Shown here piece after piece: positions 30,173-44,427 of a DNA stretch of 64,000 bases. The notes below the pieces were generated by a model. It saw nothing but the letters and a program-made list of their open reading frames with translations, searched no databases and was not told the origin of the DNA. Source of the DNA: Gibbula magus (taxonomy: Eukaryota > Mollusca > Gastropoda > Trochida > Trochidae); assembly GCA_936450465.1 (NCBI GenBank), contig OW388302.1, positions 54,874,959-54,938,958 of the forward strand, written 5' to 3'. The position numbers and the translations under genes are program-made. Positions within the stretch are counted from its first letter, which is position 1. Every line of letters starts with the position of its first letter.

Positions 30173-31264
30173 TTACTGACTTGTCACTGTCTTGAGAAGA
30201 GCCACAATACGAACACTGCCTCTTCCCTTTGCGTTGTCTAAAGGCGTGAGTCCTTTTTTGTCTTTCATACTCTCAAACCCTTTCAATGTTTTCAGAGTTA
30301 ACAGATAGCTGAGCATATCAGAACGGTCTCCTTCACAAGCAATGTGGAGTACAGTGCGACCCTCGCTATCAACAAGAGTTTCATTTGCCCCTCTGTCCCT
30401 CAGCAAGTCTACCGTCGGTTTACAGCCTGCATATACAGCGAACATTAGTGGTGTTCTGCCATGATCTCCTCTGCTGTCTATATCACTGATGTTAAGAGAC
30501 AGAATATACTTCACCATGGCTTCATTAGACGTTTTACACGCTGCATGGAGGAGGTTGTTGTTGGACTCGTCTACGGTGTTAAGGTCAGGCACTCTGCCAA
30601 TTAGCTACTTTACAATTGGCACACTTCCTCCAGTTACAGCCATCATCAAACTTCTACCATCTACATTGCTGTTGAGTGAAATTATATACTTCACGATTTC
30701 TGCCTGATTATATAAGCAAGCTAAGTCTATCATTGTGTTTCCATCGTCGTCCTCTGTTTGTACATCAGCCCCTCTTTGTATCAGGAATTTAGCTAAAGCT
30801 AAATAGCCCCCAGATGCAGCAGACATCAGACACGTTAGGTCATTCTCTCCTCTACTGTCCATGTCCATGTTATGGTCCTCCACCAGCCTCTTTACAATGT
30901 AATAGCTACCGGAGATACATGCATAATGTAACACATTGTTATTATATGCATCAGTAGGTGACAGATCACCACTCTGTTCCATAAGAAAGTCACATATTTC
31001 TGTCTTATTGTTCTCTGCAGCTAACATAATACAAGTGCTGTATCCTTCGTCTCGACAGTTGACATCAACCATCCCCAGACACACCATCTTCTTCACCTCA
31101 ACCAGATTCCCGTTTCTACAGGCACCATGGAAAGCTTCCACATCAGATGGAGGACAGCGACTTGCATCCTCTTTCGCTCTTGGAATATTCGTTTCTGAGG
31201 AATACAGGCATGTTAAATGTTTTATACCATTTTTTGTTAAGATGCTCGCTGCTGAGGGCCGCAT
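30173..31264 (-). pseudogene. Ankyrin-repeat copy 2, nonsense mutation
   Basis: Nearly identical to copy 3, but a TAG at 30605-30607 ends the frame after 219 codons, just after VPIVK in the sixth/seventh repeat. The remaining codons (30173-30604) stay in frame. One further difference is Tyr for Phe in SDMLSYLL. A truncated protein with six repeats is possible, but because the full-length duplicate is next door I read this as a fresh pseudogene. Confidence 0.8.
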
Positions 31265-31348
31265 ATGCAGTCCAGCTGATTTCGAAATATTGGCATATAA
31301 GAGAATGCGTTTGACGAAATTTATTGATTCATAAAAAAGTAAATATTA

Positions 31349-31989
31349 CCGAAATAAAAAATCCATTGGCTTTTACGTGATGTAATTATTATTATTATTA
31401 AAACATGTTAAACATATAAACCCAATTTTCATCCTGCAGGTGCGTGTTTGATGTCCTGTTTCAAATGATTGAAATTGTATGGCAAATACATGAAAAATAA
31501 AGTTTACATCATTATGTTCAGAATATCCAAATCTAGCTTATTTACAAATTTGGACATATATTCTTGTAAGAAAATTATAGAAAGTTTACGAAATCCGTGA
31601 AAATTTCACTTACACTTTTTAGTATCACACAATTTTCCAAAAATATAGAAACTTATATGTGTGCATTGTTTTGGTTTTTTCGGTCTTTTTAAAAAATAAT
31701 TTTTAGTGTTCCCATAAATGTGTTACAATCAATGAATGGTTCAACAGTCAGATGGTTCAACAGAATGATTACATTAGGTGGTGAATGTCAAGGTCATTGT
31801 CAAATATCTATAATAAAAAAACTTAAAGGTTAAATAATGGGAATAATGGAAACCATTTATCAGTAAACATTTTAACAGTAAAAATATCTTGCAAAATTGT
31901 TAAGAAGTTAGAAAATTTGGAATTACTTTCTTCATGGAACATGTATAATTATATCTTTTAGCAGAAAATAATATATGAATTGGCAGTGA
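31349..31989. other. Upstream flank of ankyrin copy 2
   Basis: Equivalent to 7719-8389, but with a deletion of about 45 bases near 31862. No gene seen. Confidence 0.5.
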
Positions 31990-32433
31990 GTTGCTTTTTA
32001 TCATTCCAAACCACTAAGGTTTTTGTTATTTCAAAAGTCTTGGTTTTGCTTATCCAGGTTTCAAGTTCTTTCCAGAATGTTTGGGTTACATCACATTCCT
32101 AGTATACATGACACAACGTTTCATTATTCATATTACAGAACTTACAAATGTCATTATCAACAAGTTTCAATATTAATAGCTCTTTTATTAGAACTATTCG
32201 GTGCAAAAAATTAATATGAAAGTCTAAGAGTTTTATATCTTTCACACCCCTCTGCAAGTGTTAAAAATCATATGCCAATTGAAATCAGTGTCATGAAATA
32301 AATTTTCCCATTTTTGGCAGATATGAGGTTTAACCTTGTATACATATATGAAAAGTAAATGCCAATTCCTACCATTATCATGAATTATAATCATGTTTGA
32401 GTTCCCATTCGAAATACGAAATGTGTTTGACAT
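31990..32433 (-). pseudogene. LINE 3' coding relic, unit B first copy
   Basis: Same relic as 8390-8841. Here the first frame ends early at NWHMIFNTCRGV because of an extra frameshift. Confidence 0.5.
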
Positions 32434-33058
32434 GACATCAACCGTTTAGTAGGTCAAACCGACATTCGCCTAGTTCACTAAATCACAAATGAATGAATCT
32501 CATCTATGTAAAAAAAATTGTATGAATAAATTTGGTGAAACATTCATGTTCATTATTTTAAATATATTTTTTTTTATTTGATAGAAATTATACCCGTTTT
32601 CAGCATTGTGTCTTCTCGGTACATCACGCAATATTTTGGTCTGATATTAATTGAATGAATACACCTGTTTTAACATCCATGACATTAACAAGAATGACAC
32701 ACATGTACATTTCAAATAATCAATTTTGATAAGAAGTGTTTGAATCGCCTGTCGGTCACATGATCAATTTTGTACAGCTCATCACATGACATCGTTTACC
32801 TTATGGTAACGCTATCCGAACCAAATGTTAGTGAATATACCCTGATAGCTGATCCTGTTTAGTAAATGAGTGTGTGTATACATGTTTGTAGTGATTCCAT
32901 GAGTGTGCGTTTCGTGTTAAAGTTGAATATCAATAGCAACAGGTACTTTATAAGCTGATTCGTTTTAATATCCTTTTCAAAGTTTACATACTATTAATAA
33001 TGTCGATTTAACGAGGAAAACATTCTGAAAACTACATATAGACGTTCATGAACCGAGT
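32434..33058. other. No gene seen, up to the duplication joint
   Basis: Equivalent to 8842-9464. Confidence 0.5.
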
Positions 33059-33888
33059 GAGGTTTATCATCAGTGGATGACATGATCAGAAATCGAGGAA
33101 AGGTGCTTGAGTTTGAATTAGAAGTTGAAGTAGAAGATGAAGGTTTTAAGTTGGATGATTTTGATATTTTGGTTGATTTTGATGATGTTGCCTCTTCCTC
33201 AGAAGAGGGACAATCATCCGTTGATAAATTTCGCTTGTTTTTTGCTGAACGAGTCATGTTCGGTTGGTAAATATTCATCAACCTGGATCCCCACCCACCA
33301 CGGAGCACCAACAAGGGCAATGCTGTATGTCAGCGGGTGTCCTGCTGACAGCACCGGGGATACCAGGATGATATACTCCACTAAAACGTTGCCAATGTTT
33401 CACTGGATTGGCCCATGGGCCACCGCTATCTTGGAAGCCGAGAAAAGTTGATGAATGTGTGCTAGACAGCACTAAGAAAGAGTGCAGAGAGTAGGGATAG
33501 TACATCAGGAAGGAAAGCATTATGGAAAGGTGGTGAAGGTATGCAAGAGAGCACCAAGAAAGTAAAGAAAATAATTGTAAAGAGAGGTAACAGCGTAAGG
33601 AGAAGGATAGCAAAGATGTGCGCAACCAAGTGCTTGGCATGACCAGCCGATTGACCAGACCGGACCAATCTGGCCACCTGTCTAGATGAAGTCGGGGCCG
33701 AAGCAGTGTATTGGTCAGTGGTAGCATTCTGCTACACACAAGCCTCAACCACCAGGCATCCTTCCTCCACCCGTACAGGTCGCAGCCCACGGCAAACGGA
33801 CTGCCCCCTTTTAGTCGCCTCTTACGACAAGCAGGAGGAACTGAGGGCCTATTCTAACCCAGGCACCCCACGGGGTTTGTGCATCCGA
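33059..33888 (-). mobile_element. Truncated LINE 5' fragment
   Basis: 5' end and leader of the LINE plus the first ~65 codons of ORF1 (ATG 33257), cut at the tandem-duplication joint. The frame runs on into ankyrin flank for about 22 codons and stops at 32994. The right edge keeps the LINE target-duplication sequence (33877-33888). Confidence 0.85.
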
Positions 33889-34611
33889 AAGTGTAAATAC
33901 AATTTAATTATCTTAATTAGTTAAGCAGTTATGTTCCTTTGAACGTTGCTGAAAATAGCGATTTTCGAAAAATGACAATCTTCTATGAGATGTCACATGC
34001 AAACTATGATAGATACATATTTGCAATTAATTGTCCTCAATAAATGACATTGCTACTGCAAAATGAGCCATTAAACAAAATGATATCTTCTGTGGTTTAC
34101 GATCGAAAAATCTCCAAAGAAAGTACCCTTCGAAAATTCTCAAAACCACAATTTTTTACATTTTTGGGATTATATCCAAATTGTGCCGAAACTATCAACT
34201 TTTATAAATAATGATATGCAATGGAATTGTTAAGTTGGTTATGATAAAGAGATTGCCATAAATAACATTGTCATAACCTTATTTCAGACAGAGTTATGTC
34301 ACTTTGAACAAGGAGCCGAAAAATGAACATTTAAAAAAGGACCATATTCAAGGGTAGATAATGTTAGTTTTAGGACGAAATTCAAAATTCGGTGAAAGTT
34401 TTGTGCAAATATCTTGATTAGTTTTCGAAATATTGAGGTTTGAAGTTTTGACTTCAAGGGGAGATAACTCGCGAAAGAAGTCGAAAATAAAAAAAGTGGC
34501 TCGACACAAATCCAGTTTATGTCACAAGCTACAAACTTCACCCACTTTCTGAAGAAGTTAGCAACCATTAAAAATCTTCTTTTTTTTTTGTCAACAGAAT
34601 TTTTTTTTGAA
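33889..34611. other. Downstream flank of ankyrin copy 3, no gene seen
   Basis: Near-identical to 29450-30172. Confidence 0.55.
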
Positions 34612-35703
34612 TTACTGACTTGTCACTGTCTTGAGAAGAGCCACAATACGAACACTGCCTCTTCCCTTTGCGTTGTCTAAAGGCGTGAGTCCTTTTTTGT
34701 CTTTCATACTCTCAAACCCTTTCAATGTTTTCAGAGTTAACAGAAAGCTGAGCATATCAGAACGGTCTCCTTCACAAGCAATGTGGAGTACAGTGCGACC
34801 CTCGCTATCAACAAGAGTTTCATTTGCCCCTCTGTCCCTCAGCAAGTCTACCGTCGGTTTACAGCCTGCATATACAGCGAACATTAGTGGTGTTCTGCCA
34901 TGATCTCCTCTGCTGTCTATATCACTGATGTTAAGAGACAGAATATACTTCACCATGGCTTCATTAGACGTTTTACACGCTGCATGGAGGAGGTTGTTGT
35001 TGGACTCGTCTACGGTGTTAAGGTCAGGCACTCTGCCAATTAGCAACTTTACAATTGGCACACTTCCTCCAGTTACAGCCATCATCAAACTTCTACCATC
35101 TACATTGCTGTTGAGTGAAATTATATACTTCACGATTTCTGCCTGATTATATAAGCAAGCTAAGTCTATCATTGTGTTTCCATCGTCGTCCTCTGTTTGT
35201 ACATCAGCCCCTCTTTGTATCAGGAATTTAGCTAAAGCTAAATAGCCCCCAGATGCAGCAGACATCAGACACGTTAGGTCATTCTCTCCTCTACTGTCCA
35301 TGTCCATGTTATGGTCCTCCACCAGCCTCTTTACAATGTAATAGCTACCGGAGATACATGCATAATGTAACACATTGTTATTATATGCATCAGTAGGTGA
35401 CAGATCACCACTCTGTTCCATAAGAAAGTCACATATTTCTGTCTTATTGTTCTCTGCAGCTAACATAATACAAGTGCTGTATCCTTCGTCTCGACAGTTG
35501 ACATCAACCATCCCCAGACACACCATCTTCTTCACCTCAACCAGATTCCCGTTTCTACAGGCACCATGGAAAGCTTCCACATCAGATGGAGGACAGCGAC
35601 TTGCATCCTCTTTCGCTCTTGGAATATTCGTTTCTGAGGAATACAGGCATGTTAAATGTTTTATACCATTTTTTGTTAAGATGCTCGCTGCTGAGGGCCG
35701 CAT
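34612..35703 (-). CDS. Ankyrin-repeat protein, copy 3 (363 aa ORF or exon)
   Basis: Open from ATG 35703 to stop. About ten ankyrin repeats cover residues 43-350, and the C-terminus ends KTVTSQ. It differs from copy 4 at two residues seen (Tyr for Asp in DEGYSTC, Gly for Asp in EQSGDLSP). Leu is present where copy 1 has Pro. The frame is also open for several codons upstream of the ATG. The Cys-rich exon on the same strand is at 39970-40240. Function unknown beyond protein binding; it could be an intracellular part of a larger protein. Confidence 0.72.
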   Translation of the reverse strand: MRPSAASILTKNGIKHLTCLYSSETNIPRAKEDASRCPPSDVEAFHGACRNGNLVEVKKMVCLGMVDVNCRDEGYSTCIMLAAENNKTEICDFLMEQSGDLSPTDAYNNNVLHYACISGSYYIVKRLVEDHNMDMDSRGENDLTCLMSAASGGYLALAKFLIQRGADVQTEDDDGNTMIDLACLYNQAEIVKYIISLNSNVDGRSLMMAVTGGSVPIVKLLIGRVPDLNTVDESNNNLLHAACKTSNEAMVKYILSLNISDIDSRGDHGRTPLMFAVYAGCKPTVDLLRDRGANETLVDSEGRTVLHIACEGDRSDMLSFLLTLKTLKGFESMKDKKGLTPLDNAKGRGSVRIVALLKTVTSQ

Positions 35704-35787
35704 ATGCAGTCCAGCTGATTTCGAAATATTGGCATATAAGAGAATGCGTTTGACGAAATTTATTGATTCATAAAAAAGTAAATATTA

Positions 35788-36429
35788 CCGAAATAAAAAA
35801 TCCATTGGCTTTTACGTGATGTAATTATTATTATTATTAAAACATGTTAAACATATAAACCCAATTTTCATCCTGCAGGTGCGTGTTTGATGTCCTGTTT
35901 CAAATGATTGAAATTGTATGGCAAATACATGAAAAATAAAGTTTACATCATTATGTTCAGAATATCCAAATCTAGCTTATTTACAAATTTGGACATATAT
36001 TCTTGTAAGAAAATTATAGAAAGTTTACGAAATCCGTGAAAATTTCACTTACACTTTTTAGTATCACACAATTTTCCAAAAATATAGAAACATATATGTG
36101 TGCATTGTTTTGGTTTTTTCGGTCTTTTTAAAAAATAATTTTTAGTGTTCCCATAAATGTGTTACAATCAATGAATGGTTCAACAGTCAGATGGTTCAAC
36201 AGAATGATTACATTAGGTGGTGAATGTCAAGGTCATTGTCAAATATCTATAATAAAAAAAACTTAAAGGTTAAATAATGGGAATAATGGAAACCATTTAT
36301 CAGTAAACATTTTAACAGTAAAAATATCTTGCAAAATTGTTAAGAAGTTAGAAAATTTGGAATTACTTTCTTCATGGAACATGTATAATTATATCTTTTA
36401 GCAGAAAATAATATATGAATTGGCAGTGA
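35788..36429. other. Upstream flank of ankyrin copy 3
   Basis: Near-identical to 31349-31989; no gene seen. Confidence 0.5.
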
Positions 36430-36873
36430 GTTGCTTTTTATCATTCCAAACCACTAAGGTTTTTGTTATTTCAAAAGTCTTGGTTTTGCTTATCCAGGTT
36501 TCAAGTTCTTTCCAGAATGTTTGGGTTACATCACATTCCTAGTATACATGACACAACGTTTCATTATTCATATTACAGAACTTACGAATGTCATTATCAA
36601 CAAGTTTCAATATTAATAGCTCTTTTATTAGAACTATTCGGTGCAAAAAATTAATATGAAAGTCTAAGAGTTTTATATCTTTCACACCCCTCTGCAAGTG
36701 TTAAAAATCATATGCCAATTGAAATCAGTGTCATGAAATAAATTTTCCCATTTTTGGCAGATATGAGGTTTAACCTTGTATACATATATGAAAAGTAAAT
36801 GCCAATTCCTACCATTATCATGAATTATAATCATGTTTGAGTTCCCATTCGAAATACGAAATGTGTTTGACAT
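36430..36873 (-). pseudogene. LINE 3' coding relic, unit B second copy
   Basis: Same decayed segment and same frameshift as 31990-32433. Confidence 0.5.
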
Positions 36874-38973
<2,100 letters not shown>

Positions 38974-39009
38974 TGCATTCCTGTACTGTACATCTCCTAG
39001 TAGTGTAGA

Positions 39010-39806
39010 CTATTTATAAGATAAATAGTTGCGTTTGTAAAATTTCCGGGATTAATTGCTTTTCAACACCCGCAAATTTAGTTTAAAACCGACGGCGGAA
39101 ATTTTACAAACACAACTATTTATCGATATTGTAACATGACCGTTAGTTATTAGGCGTTTTGAAACGAACTCTCTTTTTGCGTACCTATCTCTGAGTGGAA
39201 AGGACTTTGCGACTGTTCCATTTTTGTTAGAGGTGTGGTCAAAACAAAACAAATACAAATACTCGGCGTAATATGTACATTAGCAACAATTTACACATAA
39301 GCTCAGACAGTGTCACTCAACTATGTTCACTTCATAATATTCACGTATCCTTTTAGATGGCAATAAACATTTAACTTCGACATCAACACAGTAAAAGACC
39401 TAGGAAAAAAAATCTTAAACTTGCCCTAACCCATTGTGACAATGACGCTAGCATTGTGACGTCAAAACGGTTGATCACTATGACGTCATGCCATGGCAAC
39501 GGCATTCGGTAAACACAGCCGCATGGAAGCAGGCGTCAAACTTGGACAAATCTTACTTGTTAAAAACATTTTAGTTACTTGAAACTAATTAATTTTGAGA
39601 GTTATTTGTGACCTATACTGCTATACACAAGTAAGAAAACGACAATGCCACCTGTCAAATTTGAGAAAGGAGCAAATATTAAGAGAAATAGAAAAAATAA
39701 ATTTTCAGTCGGGCCGAATCTTGTGAACACGTTGTATATGTTCGCGGTGATTCGCCCCAAGTAATTTGCGGGTATTCATTGTCATTCATCATAGGCAAAT
39801 CAACCA
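39010..39806. mobile_element. About 0.8-kb foldback/MITE-like insertion in unit B
   Basis: Absent from unit A, which reads straight from TAGTGTAGACTA to TTGGATGAATAG (near 11142-11152). The insert contains an inverted repeat of 29 bases (39020-39048 and 39096-39124, one mismatch, 47-base loop) and a shorter palindrome at 39009-39029. CACCCGCAAATTT near 39067 is inverted as AATTTGCGGGT near 39764. TGACGTCA occurs at 39457 and 39481. No transposase. A plus-strand ORF at 39766-40011 is not supported. Confidence 0.55.
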
Positions 39807-39969
39807 ATGGATGAATAGTTTTTCTGTAAATGATAGGACAAAACAATTATTTGACGGACTGATGGACATACAACTATTACCCCGGGACTGGTGGTCGAGG
39901 TATAACAACCAATTCCTGCAGATAAATGGTCTAACTAGATGCGACATTGTTAAACGTGGTGATATTTAC

Positions 39970-40240
39970 CTGTTTGTCCCGATTGTTTGGTTTTCTTTAT
40001 GTTCTGTGTAGATTGACCAGTAGAAGCACCAAAAACCTCTTTTCCACAACCCAGATTTGGAGTAGGTGTCCCGAAATCGAGTCGACATCTCAACTGTTCA
40101 TCATCAAATATGTGATCTGAGCAGTCTTCAGTTCTCTGACATAGAAACTCACACATTTTTAGACCATACGGCTGAAGTGTCTTCTGACAGAGGATATTCT
40201 CTAATATATATACAACAATGAAAAGAAAACTTTTAACCAT
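39970..40240 (-). CDS. Putative first exon: signal peptide plus Cys-rich segment, unit B
   Basis: Copy of 11308-11578 with three or four residue changes (LCQSTED to LCQRTED, CEVL to CEFL, Thr to Ile near the tail). The signal-like start MVKSFLFIVVYILENILC, all cysteines and the ACAG/GTAAAT donor (GT at 39969-39968) are kept, as is phase 1. The nearest ankyrin ORF downstream on the same strand is copy 3 (34612-35703). Retention of the donor and Cys pattern fits a working exon, but the divergence is too low to prove selection. Confidence 0.5.
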
Positions 40241-40698
40241 TGTGACAGGACTAAAATGGCACAAAGTCGCTAGGAATCAACACAGATACAAAATGAACAA
40301 AGATTAAGGACAAGCTTGCCTTAACTACAATCAGCTTTCAGAAAAAAAAACCAGACATATACATAGAAAAGATTATTTCAAATCATTACGAAATAATCAA
40401 ATACTGTTTTATAGTAAATATATGTCCATCGTTTGTGATTAAAACCACTTATAATAGATTTGAATTTACTGTCTATACATTATGTATTTATTTGTCTGTA
40501 CATCAAACTTAAGGGAAGATTGCAGCGAAACATACTTCTTGATGCATTTAAAAAAACCTAATATACAAAAGAAAAATATGCTCATTGATTTGATATACTT
40601 TTGTTAAACTATCATAAGTAAACACTATTCAGTACACATAATTTTGATATAGTTTCATATTATTCATCAGATCTTAAGGTTCTATAAGATGACATTTT

Positions 40699-40725
40699 GG
40701 GGGGGGGGGGGGGGGGGGGGGGGGG
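40699..40725. repeat. 27-base poly(G) tract
   Basis: Lies where unit A has the second copy of its 61-bp repeat. Possible G-quadruplex or assembly boundary. Confidence 0.85.
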
Positions 40726-41444
40726 TGCTGAGTCTGTGATATTTTTCGGATTTAGCGGTAGATATTACCATATTTAAATTGAGATAAGTCACTGGGTCGC
40801 AATGCAAACCGACATCACGCTCTAAAAGCAATTTGTTTCATCTATCGAAACAGAAACACTAAAGCTTAGGAATGCTAAAAGGGTATGGAGACATACATAC
40901 CTTGACCAACATGATATAACATTATGATTGGTGGATATTCATAACGTATTTTTATTTATCTTTAATTTCACTAACAAGTCTTCAACCTATTCTATTGTGT
41001 TTTCCCATTCCATCCCAGATTTGAGTTAAACTGAATGGTAAGAAAGGTTTGAAGGTTTAGAGTATATGCTTTCTTAGCTTGATTCCTTCTCAATAAGGGC
41101 TGACTAGGTTTCAAGTGTTAAGTACATAACCCTAGAGGGAAATGTTTTTATTTTCTTGGGTCTATCTTGGTGTCCCACCATTCTCAACACTCCGCCATTA
41201 CCTCATCTCATTATACCGAATTGCTAAGAAGGGACACACAATGAAACCTGTCTGAATTCCTTAAAGGTATATTACGTTCAGGATCAAAATAAATGAGCAT
41301 CGGTTAATTAGTATATTCACTCTGCTATATCAATTACGTCATTTGTTCTAATGCCGGCCCAGAAACATGATTCAATAACCACCTTCTTCAAGATACAGAG
41401 TTATTGCAGTTTTTCACGTCAACGACTCGTGGTCCTGAACATAC
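40726..41444. other. No gene seen; includes the junction lacking the unit-A block
   Basis: At about 41090 the sequence passes from the equivalent of 12470 to the equivalent of 14464. Confidence 0.55.
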
Positions 41445-41512
41445 TCAGAAATATATGGAAATACTTAGAAGTATATGGAAATACTTAGAAATATGTGGAA
41501 ATACTTAGATAG
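41445..41512. repeat. Short tandem repeat, four units
   Basis: GGAAATACTTAGAA(A/G)TAT-type units, the shorter allele of 14815-14950. Confidence 0.8.
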
Positions 41513-41784
41513 TGAAGAAATGTAAGATAGTTATTTTGGTGAATCAAATTATAAGCAATAGTACAAATGTTTGTACTTTTGAATTAAGAACGAATCCCTC
41601 AGACAACTGGAGCCAACAACTTACCCATTCGGTAATTTGTATAACATCCCTCAGGAAGTTATTTCTTTTGTTTGAGTTGCAGGTTATATGCCATAACCAC
41701 CATCTGCGCAGGTTGGTGAACCTACGGAAACAAATGGAATTTTGAAAATTTGTCAAATTAGATATGCAAATTTTGTAAGTAATG

Positions 41785-41860
41785 AAAGTGGAATTCGAAC
41801 CCTGGACCTCTATATCGTCGAGCATCGCCTTTACCAATGTTGCTACCGAGGATCCATACC
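41785..41860 (-). repeat. tRNA-like (SINE head) relic, unit B
   Basis: A-box GGTAGCAACATTGG (41847-41834) and a well-kept B-box GGGTTCGAATTCC (41802-41790), 45 bases apart as in tRNA genes. Stems for the T arm and acceptor do not pair. Confidence 0.45.
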
Positions 41861-42217
41861 GATGAATGTTCGTTCTTTTGTGTCATGGCTGTATTGATAT
41901 TTTTTTCTAGTATCATATATACTTATGTATATATAGGTACCAATTTGTGTCTACTTTGTGTATGGAATGAAGGATTCAGTTTGAAACCTTCGAGTCAGTA
42001 ATGAGTGTATTGGGAATATTTCACTGATATATTTTATCATCTCGTATAAATTAACAAAATACCCCTTTAAAATGCAAATATACAATTATTTTATAAATAG
42101 AGTGTTCCGCGGGAGTGTAAGGCAAATAATGACCCGATTGCCTCCCGTTATGGCAATAAACTCTGCTCGGGCTGACGCCCTCGCGAGTTTCACTGTTTCA
42201 CTGTTGCAATTGCAATT
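41861..42217. other. No gene seen
   Basis: Leads into the expanded minisatellite; equivalent to 15296-15630. Confidence 0.5.
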
Positions 42218-42659
42218 GTTGGAGACTTAGTGATGCAAATAGCCTGATGGGGCAGGATGAATGAGGACTGTTGGAGACTTGTGATGCAAATACTCTGATG
42301 GGGCAGGATGAATGAGTATTGTTGGAGACTTAGTGATGCATATTCCCTGATTGGGAAGGATGAATGAGTATTGTTGGAGACTTAGTGATGCAAATAGCCT
42401 GATGGGGCAGGATGAATGAGGACTGTTGGAGACTTGTGATGCAAATACTCTGATGGGGCAGGATGAGTGAGTATTGTTGGAGACTTGTGATGCAAATACT
42501 CTGATGGGGCAGGATGAATGAGTATTGTTGGAGACTTAGTGATGCAGATACCCTGATTGGGAAGGATGAATGAGTATTGTTGGAGACTTAGTGATGCAAA
42601 TAGCCTGATGGTGCAGGATGAATGAGGACTGTTGGAGACTTGTGATGCAAATACTCTGA

Positions 42660-44427
42660 TGGGGCAGGATGAATGAGTATTGTTGGAGACTGAGTGATGC
42701 AGATTCCCTGATTGGGAAGGATGAATGAGTATTGTTGGAGACTTAGTGATGCAAATAGCCTGATGGGGCAGGATGAATGAGGACTGTTGGAGACTTAGTG
42801 ATGCAAATACCCTGATGGGGCAGGATGAATCAGTATTGTTGGAGACTTAGTGATGCAAATACCCTGATGGGGCAGGATGAATGAGGACTGTTGGAGACTT
42901 AGTGATGCAAATACCCTGATAGGGCAGGTTGAATGAGTATTGTTGGAGACTTAGTGATGCAAATACCCTGATTGGGCAGGATAAATGAGTATTGTTGGAG
43001 AATTAGTGATGCAAATAGCCTGATGAGGGAGGATGAATGAGGACTGTTGGAGACTTAGTGATGCAAATACCCTGATTGGGAAGGATGAATGAGGACTGTT
43101 GGAGACTTAGTGATGCAAATACCCTGATGGGGCATGATGAATGAGTATTGTTGGATACTTAGTGATGCAAATACCTTGATGGGGCAGGATGAATGAGTAT
43201 TGTTGGAGACTTAGTGATGCAAATACCCTGATGGGGCATGATGAATGAGTATTGTTGGATACTTAGTGATGCAAATACCCTGATGGGGCATGATGAATGA
43301 GTATTGTTGGATACTTAGTGATGCAAATAGCCTGATGGGGCAGGATGAATGAGGACTGTTGGAGACTTAGTGATGCAAATACCCTGATGGGGCATGATGA
43401 ATGAGTATTGTTGGATACTTAGTGATGCAAATACCTTGATGGGGCATGATGAATGATGACTGTTGGAGACTTAGTGATGCAAATACCCTGATTGGGAAGG
43501 ATGAATGAGGACTGTTGGAGACTGAGTGGTGCAAATACCCTGATGGGGCAGGATGAATGAGTATTGTTGGAGACTGAGTGATGCAGATTCCCTGATTGGG
43601 AAGGATGAATGAGTATTGTTGGAGACTTAGTGATGCAAATAGCCTGATGGGGCAGGATGAATGAGGACTGTTGGAGACTTAGTGATGCAAATACCCTGAT
43701 GGGGCAGGATGAATCAGTATTGTTGGAGACTTAGTGATGCAAATACCCTGATGGGGCAGGATGAATGAGGACTGTTGGAGACTTAGTGATGCAAATACCC
43801 TGATAGGGCAGGTTGAATGAGTATTGTTGGAGACTTAGTGATGCAAATACCCTGATTGGGCAGGATAAATGAGTATTGTTGGAGAATTAGTGATGCAAAT
43901 AGCCTGATGAGGGAGGATGAATGAGGACTGTTGGAGACTTAGTGATGCAAATACCCTGATTGGGAAGGATGAATGAGGACTGTTGGAGACTTAGTGATGC
44001 AAATACCCTGATGGGGCATGATGAATGAGTATTGTTGGATACTTAGTGATGCAAATACCTTGATGGGGCAGGATGAATGAGTATTGTTGGAGACTTAGTG
44101 ATGCAAATACCCTGATGGGGCATGATGAATGAGTATTGTTGGATACTTAGTGATGCAAATACCCTGATGGGGCATGATGAATGAGTATTGTTGGATACTT
44201 AGTGATGCAAATAGCCTGATGGGGCAGGATGAATGAGGACTGTTGGAGACTTAGTGATGCAAATACCCTGATGGGGCATGATGAATGAGTATTGTTGGAT
44301 ACTTAGTGATGCAAATACCTTGATGGGGCATGATGAATGATGACTGTTGGAGACTTAGTGATGCAAATACCCTGATTGGGAAGGATGAATGAGGACTGTT
44401 GGAGACTGAGTGGTGCAAATACCCTGA
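42660..44427. repeat. Higher-order repeat, 884 bp (17 monomers) twice
   Basis: Rare monomer variants recur exactly 884 bases apart, for example AGGGCAGGTTGAATGAG at 42921 and 43805. The block 42660-43543 is repeated as 43544-44427. Confidence 0.85.

Larger units (their letters stand above)
28619..33058. repeat. 4.44-kb tandem duplication, first copy
   Basis: This block (LINE 5' end, flank, ankyrin copy 2 and its upstream flank) is repeated head-to-tail at 33059-37500 with few differences. The junction near 33059 joins ankyrin flank to the interior of LINE ORF1, with GAGG shared at the joint. Confidence 0.9.

Noticed and set aside
39766..40011. Plus-strand 81-codon ORF in unit B
   Set aside because: It crosses the edge of the foldback insertion and overlaps the Cys-rich exon on the opposite strand, so it cannot be ancestral.
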